Position numbers and translations under genes: made by a program
NCBI GenBank assembly: GCA_045658645.1
Contig: JAZOVJ010000053.1
Location: forward strand, 1-23,526
Source: UBA1738 sp045658645
Lineage (GTDB): Bacteria; Bacillota; Clostridia; UBA1381
Reading direction: 5' to 3'
Length of the DNA: 23,526 nucleotides
The notes under the pieces: model-generated
What the model was told of the DNA's origin: nothing
Databases searched by the model: none
What the model saw: only the letters and a program-made list of their open reading frames with translations
In this document: in pieces, positions 9,842 to 17,519 of the stretch
Layout of the letters: each line of letters opens with the position of its first letter
How positions within the stretch are numbered: position 1 is the first letter of the stretch

Positions 9842-9870
9842 AAAGGAAAAAGTATCATAGGGGGCAGATT

Positions 9871-10233
9871 ATGAGTAATTTAGGAAAAACAGAATGGGTT
9901 ATACCTGATGGATTTATGAGTGATACTGAAAGCGGAAAATATGTTTCGCATGAGGCTGTTTGCGTGCTTAACTTAAACGATGAGTGTGCAAAAGTAGAGC
10001 TTGAAATATATTTTGAAGACAGAGAGCCGCTTGTTGGATTTACTGCCGACTGCAGCGGAAAAAGATGCAACCACATAAGGCTTGATAAAATTGAAAATAA
10101 TGACGGCGTGAAAATACCTCACGAAGTGCCGTATGCTATATACGTAAAGAGCAATCTGCCGATTATCGTGCAGCATAGCCGAATGGACGTAAGCCAGCCG
10201 GATATGACTCTTATGACAACAATTGCTTATTAA
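9871..10233 (+). CDS. Homologue of Anabaena sensory rhodopsin transducer (ASRT superfamily)
   Basis: The protein is 120 residues, with a GGGGG-type ribosome site about 6 bases before the ATG. It follows the ASRT fold closely from memory of that family: an N-terminal GKTEWVIPDGF segment, SHEAVCVLNLND, a central EIYFEDREP strand, the RCNHIRLDKI segment, IPHEVPYAIYV, and PIIVQHSRMD leading to a C-terminal TTIAY. The full length matches the single-domain family, whose Anabaena member forms a beta-sandwich tetramer. The family has been proposed to be a small-molecule, probably sugar-related, binding domain. No rhodopsin gene lies nearby. Between a deacetylase and a glycosidase, a cytosolic role in binding a sugar or sugar acid is likely (inference). 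No catalytic residues are known to me. Confidence 0.8.
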   Translation: MSNLGKTEWVIPDGFMSDTESGKYVSHEAVCVLNLNDECAKVELEIYFEDREPLVGFTADCSGKRCNHIRLDKIENNDGVKIPHEVPYAIYVKSNLPIIVQHSRMDVSQPDMTLMTTIAY

Positions 10234-10246
10234 AGGAGATAAGATT

Positions 10247-11245
10247 ATGAGTATTTCAAAGGAAAAAATGCAGGAAATTTATGAAAAAATCAAAACACCG
10301 TATAAGTTCGGTGCGGTAATCAAGGATGATGAATACTTGACAGACAGTCCGTCTGTTTTCAAATATAACGGCAAGTGGTATATGTATTTTATTAAAATAC
10401 ATAAGAACATTGAAGATTCAGGTTATGAAACTCACCTTGTATCAAGTGACAACCTTATCGACTGGAAATATGAGGGAAAGCTTTTTGAAAGACTTGAAAA
10501 CGACCACTGGGACAGCAGACAGATAGCAGGATATGCTGCCTTTGTTGATATGGATTTCGGCGGAACAAACGAGATAAAGCCTGTAAACGATAAGTATTAT
10601 ATGGCATATCTTGGCGGAAACTTAAACGGCTACGAAACTGACCCGCTTTCTATGGGTCTTGCTTATGCCGAGACACCAATCAGCAAATTCACAAGATTTG
10701 AAAACCCGATTATGTCGCCGTTTGATGAAGATGTGCGTGAGTTTGAAACACTAACACTCTATAAGAGCAATATGTTCATTGATGAGGCTATGACATTGGG
10801 ACATAAGTATGTAAATGCATACAATTCAAAGCCGCTTGATAACAAGGAAAGAATTTACCTTGCAGTATCAGATGACGGCGAGAAGTGGGAAAGATACCTC
10901 AAAACTCCAATTATTGACGAAACAAAAACTATTGACAATCTTTTGATTTCAGGCGACCCGCAGATTGTAAAATTAGACGGCTACTATGTTATGTTCTTCT
11001 TCCGTTCAATAGAAAACGGAGGTGCATATAACACCTTTGCGGTTTCTGAAAACCTTGTAGATTGGACAATCTGGGATGGCGAACCGCTGATTAAGCCTGA
11101 ATTTGACTGGGAAAACGTGTTTGCACACAAGAGCTGTGTAGTAAAGCACGAGGGCATTGTTTACCACTATTACTGCGCGGTAAATGACAAGGGAGAACGC
11201 TTTATCGCCCTTGCGACATCAGATGACTTAAAAGAGGATAAATAA
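10247..11245 (+). CDS. Five-bladed beta-propeller glycoside hydrolase-like protein (GH43/GH117/GH130-type fold)
   Basis: I chose the ATG at 10247 (332 residues) because AAAGGAG at 10232-10238 is 8 bases upstream; an in-frame TTG at 10223 lies inside the previous gene. The sequence has repeated propeller blades: TDSPSVFKYNGKWYMYFIK, HLVSSDNLIDWKYEG, NDKYYMAYLGG, SGDPQIVKLDGYYVMFFF and CVVKHEGIVYHYYCA. The repeated pattern of a ligand-facing Asp followed by Gly-x-Tyr-Tyr/Trp-Tyr and then Asp-Trp is typical of GH43-like and related folds. There is no signal peptide, so it acts in the cytoplasm. Substrate cannot be read from sequence; arabinosyl or galactosyl side chains of rhamnogalacturonan are plausible from context. 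The next gene begins 2 bases after its stop. Confidence 0.7.
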   Translation: MSISKEKMQEIYEKIKTPYKFGAVIKDDEYLTDSPSVFKYNGKWYMYFIKIHKNIEDSGYETHLVSSDNLIDWKYEGKLFERLENDHWDSRQIAGYAAFVDMDFGGTNEIKPVNDKYYMAYLGGNLNGYETDPLSMGLAYAETPISKFTRFENPIMSPFDEDVREFETLTLYKSNMFIDEAMTLGHKYVNAYNSKPLDNKERIYLAVSDDGEKWERYLKTPIIDETKTIDNLLISGDPQIVKLDGYYVMFFFRSIENGGAYNTFAVSENLVDWTIWDGEPLIKPEFDWENVFAHKSCVVKHEGIVYHYYCAVNDKGERFIALATSDDLKEDK

Positions 11246-11247
11246 TT

Positions 11248-13125
11248 ATGTTTAGTTTTAATTATGCAGGAAAAAGTTATACTGCTGCTGATTTTGAAAA
11301 TGGTAAGCTTAAAATAGATAACCAATTTTCAGTTTCAGCCACAAAGGTTGAATATAACGAATATGATGCCTATGAATCATTGCTATGGTTTGAAAATAAT
11401 GGAGAATCAGACAGCTTTGTTGTGTCAGACATAAACGATTGTGATATGATTTTGCCATTTGAGGTTGACCAGACAAAGAGAAAACCGTGGGGATACATTC
11501 CGGATAAAGATGACATATGCGTAATTTCTATGAACGGAATGGTTGAAGCGGAACGCTATTGGGAAAATGCGGAAATATGTGCCACAGAATTTACTTCTAA
11601 TTACGATTATTTATGTAAATTGCCTGATGGCAAAAAGTCTTTTGAAAACCGTGGCGGACGTTCAAGTGACGGATTTATGCCGTTTTTTGACGTTACGCAC
11701 AAAGATGCGGGATATATAATTGCTATTGGCTGGACAGGTGACTGGAAGGCTGAATTTACAGAATGCGATGAAGGTGCAAGAGTTAAAACCGGTTTAAAGG
11801 AAACACGCTTTTACTTAAAACCGGGTGAAAAGGTAAGAACCGCATCAGTTCTTGTAATGAAATACACGGATAAAGAAGACAAATACAATAAATTCAGAAA
11901 GCTTATAAAAGCGCATTATTCTCACGTGAGCTGTACCAAGGCTGAAAAAGAAGGACTTATGGCGTTTCAGTTTTTTGGAAGTACAACAAGCGAGGTAATG
12001 AAGCAGAGAATAGAAGAGATTTCCAGACGCGGAATATGCTTTGATGAAATCTGGGTTGATGCCGGCTGGTACGGAAAATGTCAGCCTAATTCACTGGATG
12101 ACTGGGATAGAAATGTCGGTGAATGGGAAGTACAAACAAAAACACATCCGGAATGCTTCAGGGATGTTTCCAAAACTGCAAAGGATGCAGGAATGAAGCT
12201 TATGCTGTGGCTTGAGCCTGAAAGAGCAAGAACAGATACGGCTGTTATAAATGCCCATCCGGACTGGTTTTTAAGTGCTTTGGACGACCCAAATAATATT
12301 TTAAACTACGGCAACAAAGAGGCATGGAACTATATCTATGATGTGATTTCACATTATATAGAAGACCTTGATTTAGGATGTTACAGACAGGATTTTAATG
12401 TTGAGCTTACTAAGTTCTTTGAACAGAACGATGAGCCGGACAGAAGAGGAATTACGGAAATCAAGCATATTATGGGAATGTATGACCTGTGGGACAAGTT
12501 GCTTGAAAAGTATCCGGGACTTTTGATTGATAACTGTGCATCAGGCGGAAGACGCTTTGATATAGAAACACTAAAGCGTTCAATAGCATTTTTCAGAAGT
12601 GATTACATCTGTAACTATACTGCAGATCCGGAAGTTATACAGGTTGAAAATATGGGAGCAAAATATTTGCCGTATATTGGCGCTTGTAATAAGGTTATGG
12701 ATAAATACTGCTTAAGAAGCTCATATGGCGCAAGCTTTGGATATATGGGATGGAGCAGAGAGTATATGAAGATGAGCGAAGATGGCTTTGCTACGCTAAA
12801 ATCCGTATGTGATGAGTACAGGAGAATCCGTAAATACTTCTCCAAAGATTTTTATAACCACGGTGCAGAGGTTTATGATAATACATCGTGGGCAATATGG
12901 CAGTATCATGACGAGAAGACTCAAAGCGGTATTGTAATGGCATTCAGAAGAAGTGAATCGCCGTTTGATAATGTTACGATTGAGCTTAAAGGACTAAAGC
13001 CGGGTGGAGAGTATATATTTACTGACACAAGTGATGATAAATCCTTTAAGGGTAGTGACAAATTAAAAATTATGCTTTCTGAAAAAAGAACAAGCGTTAT
13101 TTATGAGTATAAAATAGAAAGCTAA
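11248..13125 (+). CDS. GH36-type alpha-galactosidase, cytoplasmic
   Basis: The protein is 625 residues with an ATG 2 bases after the previous stop. It has an N-terminal beta-sandwich (about 1-215) and then the GH36 (beta/alpha)8 barrel: FDEIWVDAGWY, LMLWLEPERAR, the nucleophile region CYRQDFN with Asp382, IDNCASGGRRFD, and FRSDY with Asp452 as probable acid/base. A C-terminal beta-domain ends the protein. Most GH36 enzymes carry KWDMN at the nucleophile strand; YRQDFN marks a divergent branch, so the specificity could be alpha-galactoside, alpha-N-acetylgalactosaminide or another alpha-linked sugar. With no signal peptide it should act on imported oligosaccharides. It lies in the same run as the propeller glycosidase and the rhamnose and uronate genes, which suggests removal of galactose from pectic or plant oligosaccharides. 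Confidence 0.88.
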   Translation: MFSFNYAGKSYTAADFENGKLKIDNQFSVSATKVEYNEYDAYESLLWFENNGESDSFVVSDINDCDMILPFEVDQTKRKPWGYIPDKDDICVISMNGMVEAERYWENAEICATEFTSNYDYLCKLPDGKKSFENRGGRSSDGFMPFFDVTHKDAGYIIAIGWTGDWKAEFTECDEGARVKTGLKETRFYLKPGEKVRTASVLVMKYTDKEDKYNKFRKLIKAHYSHVSCTKAEKEGLMAFQFFGSTTSEVMKQRIEEISRRGICFDEIWVDAGWYGKCQPNSLDDWDRNVGEWEVQTKTHPECFRDVSKTAKDAGMKLMLWLEPERARTDTAVINAHPDWFLSALDDPNNILNYGNKEAWNYIYDVISHYIEDLDLGCYRQDFNVELTKFFEQNDEPDRRGITEIKHIMGMYDLWDKLLEKYPGLLIDNCASGGRRFDIETLKRSIAFFRSDYICNYTADPEVIQVENMGAKYLPYIGACNKVMDKYCLRSSYGASFGYMGWSREYMKMSEDGFATLKSVCDEYRRIRKYFSKDFYNHGAEVYDNTSWAIWQYHDEKTQSGIVMAFRRSESPFDNVTIELKGLKPGGEYIFTDTSDDKSFKGSDKLKIMLSEKRTSVIYEYKIES

Positions 13126-13170
13126 AAAAGTCAGAGCAGCCAATAGGGAAGTACAAAAGGATCTAAAATT

Positions 13171-14043
13171 ATGTTTTACAGTTTATTAATGGTATTGTCG
13201 GCATTTGCTTGTGCTTGTAATTTTGCAGTAACCAAGGTGTATCAATTAGAAAAAGGCAATGGACCAAAGGCAGGCGTGGTTTTTAATTGTATATGCGGTC
13301 TTTTAGGAGCGGTGCTATATTTTGCATTTTGTGGTTTTAACTGTGAATTTACAGCTTATTCGCTGATAATGGCATTTCTTTTGACATTGTTTTCGGGAAT
13401 ATATACCATGATTGGTTTTAAGATAATGTCTATGGGAAATATGACAATTTACACAGTATTTTTAATGCTGGGTGGAATGGTTGGACCTTACATATACGGT
13501 TTGGTATTTCTTAATGAAGCTATAACATTAACGAAATTCATCGCCATAATTGTTATGATAATAGCTGTTATAACTCAGAGTAGTAGGCTTAGTGTCAAGC
13601 AATCACTAAAATACTATGTATTATGTGTATTGGTATTTTTGTTAAATGCCGGAGTGAGTATTGTTTCAAAAATACATCAGATAGAGCAAGTACATAGCAT
13701 TGTTGATCCTGAAAGTTTTATTATTCTGAAAAATGCTACGAAATTTTTGTTTTTTGCACTGTTAATCCCATTTTTCAGTAAAGAAAATATACATTTCAAA
13801 ACAAAGCTGCCAAAAACTCTGATAGTTATTGCAGGTTCAGCAGTGATTTCAAGTGTGGCATATGTGTTACAATTATTTGGTGCATCAACCTTGCCTGCGA
13901 CAATACAGTTCCCTATTATAACAGGAGGAACGATTGTATTTTCAGCGTTTTTTGATGTGTTGGTATACAAGGTGAAACTGTCGTGGTTACAAGTAATGAG
14001 CGTAGTGTTGTGCGTGATTTCTACGATAATTTTTGTTGTGTAA
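13171..14043 (+). CDS. DMT/EamA-type membrane permease
   Basis: The protein is 290 residues and about ten hydrophobic segments can be marked, from FYSLLMVLSAFACACNFAV to VMSVVLCVISTIIFVV, in the two-times-five arrangement of the drug/metabolite transporter superfamily. AAAGGA lies about 9 bases before the ATG. The first half contains MSMGNMTIYTVFLMLGG and the matching second-half segment ATIQFPIITGGTIVFSAFFD, an internal repeat typical of EamA. DMT members include the rhamnose permease RhaT, but this sequence is shorter and I see no clear RhaT match. A sugar or sugar-acid substrate is suggested only by its position between GH36 and kduI. Its codons (many TTT, ATA, TTG) are less biased than those of its neighbours, as expected of a lowly expressed membrane protein. 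Confidence 0.75.
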   Translation: MFYSLLMVLSAFACACNFAVTKVYQLEKGNGPKAGVVFNCICGLLGAVLYFAFCGFNCEFTAYSLIMAFLLTLFSGIYTMIGFKIMSMGNMTIYTVFLMLGGMVGPYIYGLVFLNEAITLTKFIAIIVMIIAVITQSSRLSVKQSLKYYVLCVLVFLLNAGVSIVSKIHQIEQVHSIVDPESFIILKNATKFLFFALLIPFFSKENIHFKTKLPKTLIVIAGSAVISSVAYVLQLFGASTLPATIQFPIITGGTIVFSAFFDVLVYKVKLSWLQVMSVVLCVISTIIFVV

Positions 14044-14137
14044 GCAAGATATAAACAGCTTCAAATTGTATGCATGGAAAATTAAGTAAAACATGCCAAA
14101 AGGCAGGAAGTTTTCGATATGGAAAGGACGTGTTTAT

Positions 14138-15766
14138 TTGATAGAAATTTCAATAATCAATAAAAGTGGCGAAGTAATGTTTTCTTATAAAGGTGAAAGC
14201 ATTGATGTCACATACGAAAAAGAATATTCTCTCGGGGATAAAATTGTTATACGTAAAAAAGACACGGATTTCTTATCGGTACAGCTTGATGAGAACATTG
14301 CTGAAAGCATAATTTATTCGCCGTCATCAACAGTAGAGTTTGAAATCCCTGACGAAAACTTAAAAAGGGGATATGCTCCTGAAGCTTTTTCGGGAGATAT
14401 GCATCGCATAAGGGTAAGTGAGCCTTGCGAAGAGAATGCATACGGACTTCGTAATATAGCGCTTAATTCCCATGACAGACGTGGCCAGAAAAGATATTTC
14501 CCGCATGCATATGCAAATCTTGTAACACGTGAAGATGTTTGTTTTTTTGAGCGTAACGCCATAGACGGAATAAAAGAGAACCAGGGACACGGAGATTACC
14601 CGTATCACTCCTGGGCAGGCGGTGCCAGAGAAGACTTGGAATACTATGTTGATTTCGGAACAGATGTAGAAGTGGAAAAGCTTGTTTTCTATTTAAGAGC
14701 GGATTTCCCGCATGATACATACTGGAGAGCGGTTGATGTAGAATTTGATGATAAAACAACCCAGACTGCAGATTTCGTAAAAACTGCAGAGGGACAGGAG
14801 TTGGTTTTACAGGAGCCTAAGGTAACAAGAAGAGTGCATTTAACCAATTTCAAACAAGCAGAACTGCCGTTTTCGTGGGCAGCACTAACACAGGTTGAAG
14901 TTTATGGAAGATATATAAAGGAGGACTTATCAAAAATGGAAATCAGAAACGCAGCAAACCCAAAGGACGTAAAGAACTATGACACAGACAGACTAAGAGA
15001 AGAATTCCACATCTCAAAGCTGTTCACAAAGGACAACATCAGAATGGTTTATAGCCATATCGACAGAATTATAACAGCGGGTTTAATGCCTGTATATCAG
15101 GAGCTCCAGCTTGTTGGCGGAAAAGAGCTTGCAAGTGATTACTTCTTAGAACGTCGTGAAATGGGATGTATCAACGTTGGCGGTAAGGGTATTATCACAG
15201 TTGACGGAACAGAATACGAAATGAACCCAAGAGACGGTATCTATATCGGTATGGGCAACAAGGAAATTAAATTCAAGAGTGTTGACACAGAGGATCCTGC
15301 AAAGTTCTATGTATCATCTTGCCCTGCACACGCTACATACCCAATCGTTAAGATTGACATCACAAAGGCAAAGAAAGTTCCTTGCGGAAGTGTTGAAGAC
15401 TGTAACAAGAGAGTTATCAATCAGTACATTCACCCAGAAGTAATAAAGTCTTGTCAGCTTGCAATGGGATTAACACAGTTAGAGCCTGGCTCAAACTGGA
15501 ACACAATGCCATCACATACTCACGACAGACGTATGGAAGTATATATGTATCTTGATATGGGTGAAAACGATGCGGTATTCCATATGATGGGCGAACCGAA
15601 CGAAACAAGACACATTATTATGCACAATGAAGAAGCGGTTATTTCACCAAGCTGGTCAATTCATTCAGGCGTTGGTACAAAGAACTACTCATTCATCTGG
15701 GCGATGTGCGGTGAAAATCAGGAATTTACAGATATGGACCACATTGAAACGAGGGATTTAAGATAA
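14138..15766 (+). CDS. kduI: Apparent fusion: unassigned beta-sandwich protein joined in frame to KduI
   Basis: The open frame can be extended to an ATG at 14093, but GGAAAGGA at 14121-14128 sits 9 bases before a TTG at 14138, which I take as the start (542 residues). The first 266 residues are a beta-rich domain of unknown function, ending in WAALTQVEVYGRYI, the kind of terminal strand seen in discoidin-like binding domains. Residues from MEIRNAANP onward are a complete KduI of 276 residues, the normal length for stand-alone 5-keto-4-deoxyuronate isomerase. A perfect ribosome site and ATG lie at the junction. At (AT)3A at 14911-14917, one extra TA would give a TAA stop directly after YGRYI. 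The fusion may therefore be a recent slippage mutation, a sequencing error, or a real two-domain protein. Confidence 0.75.
   Translation: MIEISIINKSGEVMFSYKGESIDVTYEKEYSLGDKIVIRKKDTDFLSVQLDENIAESIIYSPSSTVEFEIPDENLKRGYAPEAFSGDMHRIRVSEPCEENAYGLRNIALNSHDRRGQKRYFPHAYANLVTREDVCFFERNAIDGIKENQGHGDYPYHSWAGGAREDLEYYVDFGTDVEVEKLVFYLRADFPHDTYWRAVDVEFDDKTTQTADFVKTAEGQELVLQEPKVTRRVHLTNFKQAELPFSWAALTQVEVYGRYIKEDLSKMEIRNAANPKDVKNYDTDRLREEFHISKLFTKDNIRMVYSHIDRIITAGLMPVYQELQLVGGKELASDYFLERREMGCINVGGKGIITVDGTEYEMNPRDGIYIGMGNKEIKFKSVDTEDPAKFYVSSCPAHATYPIVKIDITKAKKVPCGSVEDCNKRVINQYIHPEVIKSCQLAMGLTQLEPGSNWNTMPSHTHDRRMEVYMYLDMGENDAVFHMMGEPNETRHIIMHNEEAVISPSWSIHSGVGTKNYSFIWAMCGENQEFTDMDHIETRDLR
14917..14938 (+). 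promoter_or_regulatory. Internal ribosome binding site and ATG for stand-alone KduI
   Basis: AAAGGAGG (14917-14924) lies 11 bases before the ATG at 14936, inside the fused frame. It is at least as good as the sites of the neighbouring genes, and the ATG begins the family-typical KduI N-terminus. It probably gives separate KduI whether or not the fusion is real. Confidence 0.8.
14936..15766 (+). CDS. kduI: 5-keto-4-deoxyuronate isomerase (KduI), from the internal start
   Basis: The product is 276 residues. KduI converts 5-keto-4-deoxyuronate (4-deoxy-L-threo-5-hexosulose uronate), formed from unsaturated galacturonate after pectin or rhamnogalacturonan lyase cleavage, to 2,5-diketo-3-deoxygluconate. 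Family signs include the N-terminal DTDRLREEFHISKLF, ELASDYFLERREMG, the cupin metal site SHTHDRRMEVYMY with the paired His and following Glu, and the C-terminal SPSWSIHSGVGT with its His and GENQEFTDMD. Codon choice changes at this start to the C-ending Asn/Asp/Ile pattern of well-expressed genes, in contrast to the upstream part of the fused frame. This supports an independent origin and strong expression. Its stop overlaps the eda start (TAATG). Confidence 0.88.
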   Translation: MEIRNAANPKDVKNYDTDRLREEFHISKLFTKDNIRMVYSHIDRIITAGLMPVYQELQLVGGKELASDYFLERREMGCINVGGKGIITVDGTEYEMNPRDGIYIGMGNKEIKFKSVDTEDPAKFYVSSCPAHATYPIVKIDITKAKKVPCGSVEDCNKRVINQYIHPEVIKSCQLAMGLTQLEPGSNWNTMPSHTHDRRMEVYMYLDMGENDAVFHMMGEPNETRHIIMHNEEAVISPSWSIHSGVGTKNYSFIWAMCGENQEFTDMDHIETRDLR

Positions 15767-16404
15767 TGAAAACTATGGAACAAAGACTTGAAGAATACGG
15801 AGTAGTACCTGTTGTTGTACTAAAAGATACAAAGGATGCACTGCCTCTTGCAGATGCCTTGATTGAGGGCGGACTTTCCTGTGCAGAGGTAACCTTCAGA
15901 ACAGAAGCTGCTGAAGAGTCTATCAGGCTTATGAGTGAAAAATACCCTGAGATGCTGGTTGGAGCAGGAACAGTTCTTACCATCGAGCAGGTAGACAGAG
16001 CGGTTAACGCCGGTGCAAAATTTATTGTATCGCCGGGCTTTGATGCAGAAATTGTGGACTACTGTTTAGATAAGAATATCCCTGTTTTTCCGGGCTGCAT
16101 AACACCGTCAGAGGTTGCGCAGGCAGTAAAAAGAGGGCTTAAGGTAATTAAATTTTTCCCTGCAGAGCAGGCAGGCGGAGTTGCAATGATTAAGGCAATG
16201 GGTGCACCTTATGGAATGGTTAAGTTTATGCCGACAGGCGGTATAAGCGCAAAAAACTTATCAGAATATCTTTCCTGCAGCAACATTGTATGTTGTGGCG
16301 GAAGCTGGATGGTAAAGGGTGACCTTATCACAGAGGGTAAGTTTGATGAAATAACAGCACTTACAAAAGAAGCAGTAGAGCTTGTAAAAAGCATTCGTGC
16401 TTAG
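15766..16404 (+). CDS. eda: 2-keto-3-deoxy-6-phosphogluconate (KDPG) aldolase
   Basis: The protein is 212 residues, the usual family size. It splits KDPG into pyruvate and glyceraldehyde 3-phosphate, the last step of the uronate route. The sequence shows AEVTFRTEAA with the catalytic Glu41, VGAGTVLTIEQVDRAVNAGA, IVSPGFD, GCITPSEVAQA, and the Schiff-base lysine Lys129 in VIKFFPAE, followed by KFMPTGGIS as phosphate-binding segment. The start overlaps the kduI stop by one base and is preceded by GAGGG; a second in-frame ATG at 15775 is possible. The neighbours kdgK and kduI supply its pathway. Confidence 0.93.
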   Translation: MKTMEQRLEEYGVVPVVVLKDTKDALPLADALIEGGLSCAEVTFRTEAAEESIRLMSEKYPEMLVGAGTVLTIEQVDRAVNAGAKFIVSPGFDAEIVDYCLDKNIPVFPGCITPSEVAQAVKRGLKVIKFFPAEQAGGVAMIKAMGAPYGMVKFMPTGGISAKNLSEYLSCSNIVCCGGSWMVKGDLITEGKFDEITALTKEAVELVKSIRA

Positions 16405-16416
16405 GAGGTAGACAAG

Positions 16417-17514
16417 ATGAACTTGAATTTAAAGCCAAAAGAAAATTGTAAGTTTGATGCTGTATCACTTGGCGAGGTAATGTTGAGACTTGACCCGGGT
16501 GAAGGCAGAATAAGAACAGCAAGACAGTTTCGTGCATGGGAAGGCGGCGGAGAATACAATGTTATCCGTGGCTTGCATAAGTGCTTTAAGATGGACACTG
16601 CCGTAATTACTGCATTTGCTGAAAACGAAGTCGGATATTTGATGCAGGACTTCATTGAACAGGGTGGTGTTGATACATCACTTATCCATTGGGCAAAAAC
16701 TGATGGTATCGGACGAATTTGCAGAAACGGCCTTAATTTTACAGAACGTGGCTTTGGAATAAGAGGCGCTGTTGGTTGCTCAGACAGAGCTAACACTGCT
16801 ATCTCAAAGGCAACGGCAAAGGATTTTGATTTTGAATACATATTTGGAACATTAGGTGTTCGTTGGCTTCATACAGGCGGAATATACGCAGCACTTTCAG
16901 AACAGTCTTGCGAAACTGTATTGGAAGCTGTAAAGACCGCAAAGAAATACGGAACAATCATATCTTATGACCTTAACTACAGACCATCAATGTGGAGTGC
17001 AATCGGCGGGCTTGAAAAGGCACAGGAAGTAAACAAAGAAATTGCTAAATACGTTGATGTAATGATAGGTAACGAAGAAGACTTTACAGCTTGCCTTGGA
17101 CTTCAGGTTGAGGGTAACGATGAAAATCTAAAGGAGCTTAACCTTGATGGATATAAGAAAATGATTAACGAGGCTGCAAAACAATATCCGAACTTCAAGG
17201 TTATTGCAACAACTCTAAGAGAGGTAAAAACTGCAACTGTTAACGACTGGAGCGCAATCTGCTGGGCAGATGGCGAAGTGTATAAGGCGAAGGATTATAA
17301 AGCTCTTGAAATCATGGATAGAGTTGGCGGAGGGGACTCCTTTGCGTCAGGTCTTATCTATGGACTTATGACAACTCAAAATCCTGAGCTTGCTGTGAAT
17401 TACGGTGCAGCACACGGTGCACTTGCTATGACTACACCTGGTGATACCACAATGGCAAATCTTAAAGAGGTTGAAGCTATTATGGGTGGAGCAGGAGCAA
17501 GAGTACAAAGATAA
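16417..17514 (+). CDS. kdgK: 2-keto-3-deoxygluconate kinase, PfkB family
   Basis: The protein is 365 residues, starting after TAGGAGG. It phosphorylates KDG to KDPG with ATP. PfkB/ribokinase features are FDAVSLGEVMLRLDP near the N-terminus, the substrate-side GGGEYNVIRGL, SYDLNYRPSMW (about 183-193), MIGNEEDF, and the C-terminal ATP/anion-hole signature DRVGGGDSFASGL with the catalytic base Asp307. The bacterial KDG kinases of this type are often about 310-350 residues, so it is slightly long. Other PfkB sugar kinases are possible in principle, but the position 12 bases after the KDPG aldolase gene and before kduD makes KDG the expected substrate. The array of structured repeats begins right after its stop codon. 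Confidence 0.9.
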   Translation: MNLNLKPKENCKFDAVSLGEVMLRLDPGEGRIRTARQFRAWEGGGEYNVIRGLHKCFKMDTAVITAFAENEVGYLMQDFIEQGGVDTSLIHWAKTDGIGRICRNGLNFTERGFGIRGAVGCSDRANTAISKATAKDFDFEYIFGTLGVRWLHTGGIYAALSEQSCETVLEAVKTAKKYGTIISYDLNYRPSMWSAIGGLEKAQEVNKEIAKYVDVMIGNEEDFTACLGLQVEGNDENLKELNLDGYKKMINEAAKQYPNFKVIATTLREVKTATVNDWSAICWADGEVYKAKDYKALEIMDRVGGGDSFASGLIYGLMTTQNPELAVNYGAAHGALAMTTPGDTTMANLKEVEAIMGGAGARVQR

Positions 17515-17519
17515 GTGCG

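Noticed and set aside
9871..10233. Light sensing or phototaxis role for the ASRT homologue
   Set aside because: No rhodopsin or chemotaxis gene is nearby, and the setting is carbohydrate catabolism in a likely anaerobe.
14093..14137. ATG at 14093 as start of the fused kduI frame
   Set aside because: No ribosome site lies upstream of it, whereas GGAAAGGA is well spaced for the TTG at 14138.
14044..14137. Terminator or riboswitch ahead of the kduI fusion
   Set aside because: Only a 4-bp TGCC-AAAA-GGCA hairpin is present, too weak to support a call.
16401..16841. A 146-residue minus-strand open frame opposite kdgK
   Set aside because: It is antisense to a clear PfkB kinase, with composition expected from the reverse of a coding frame and no ribosome site.
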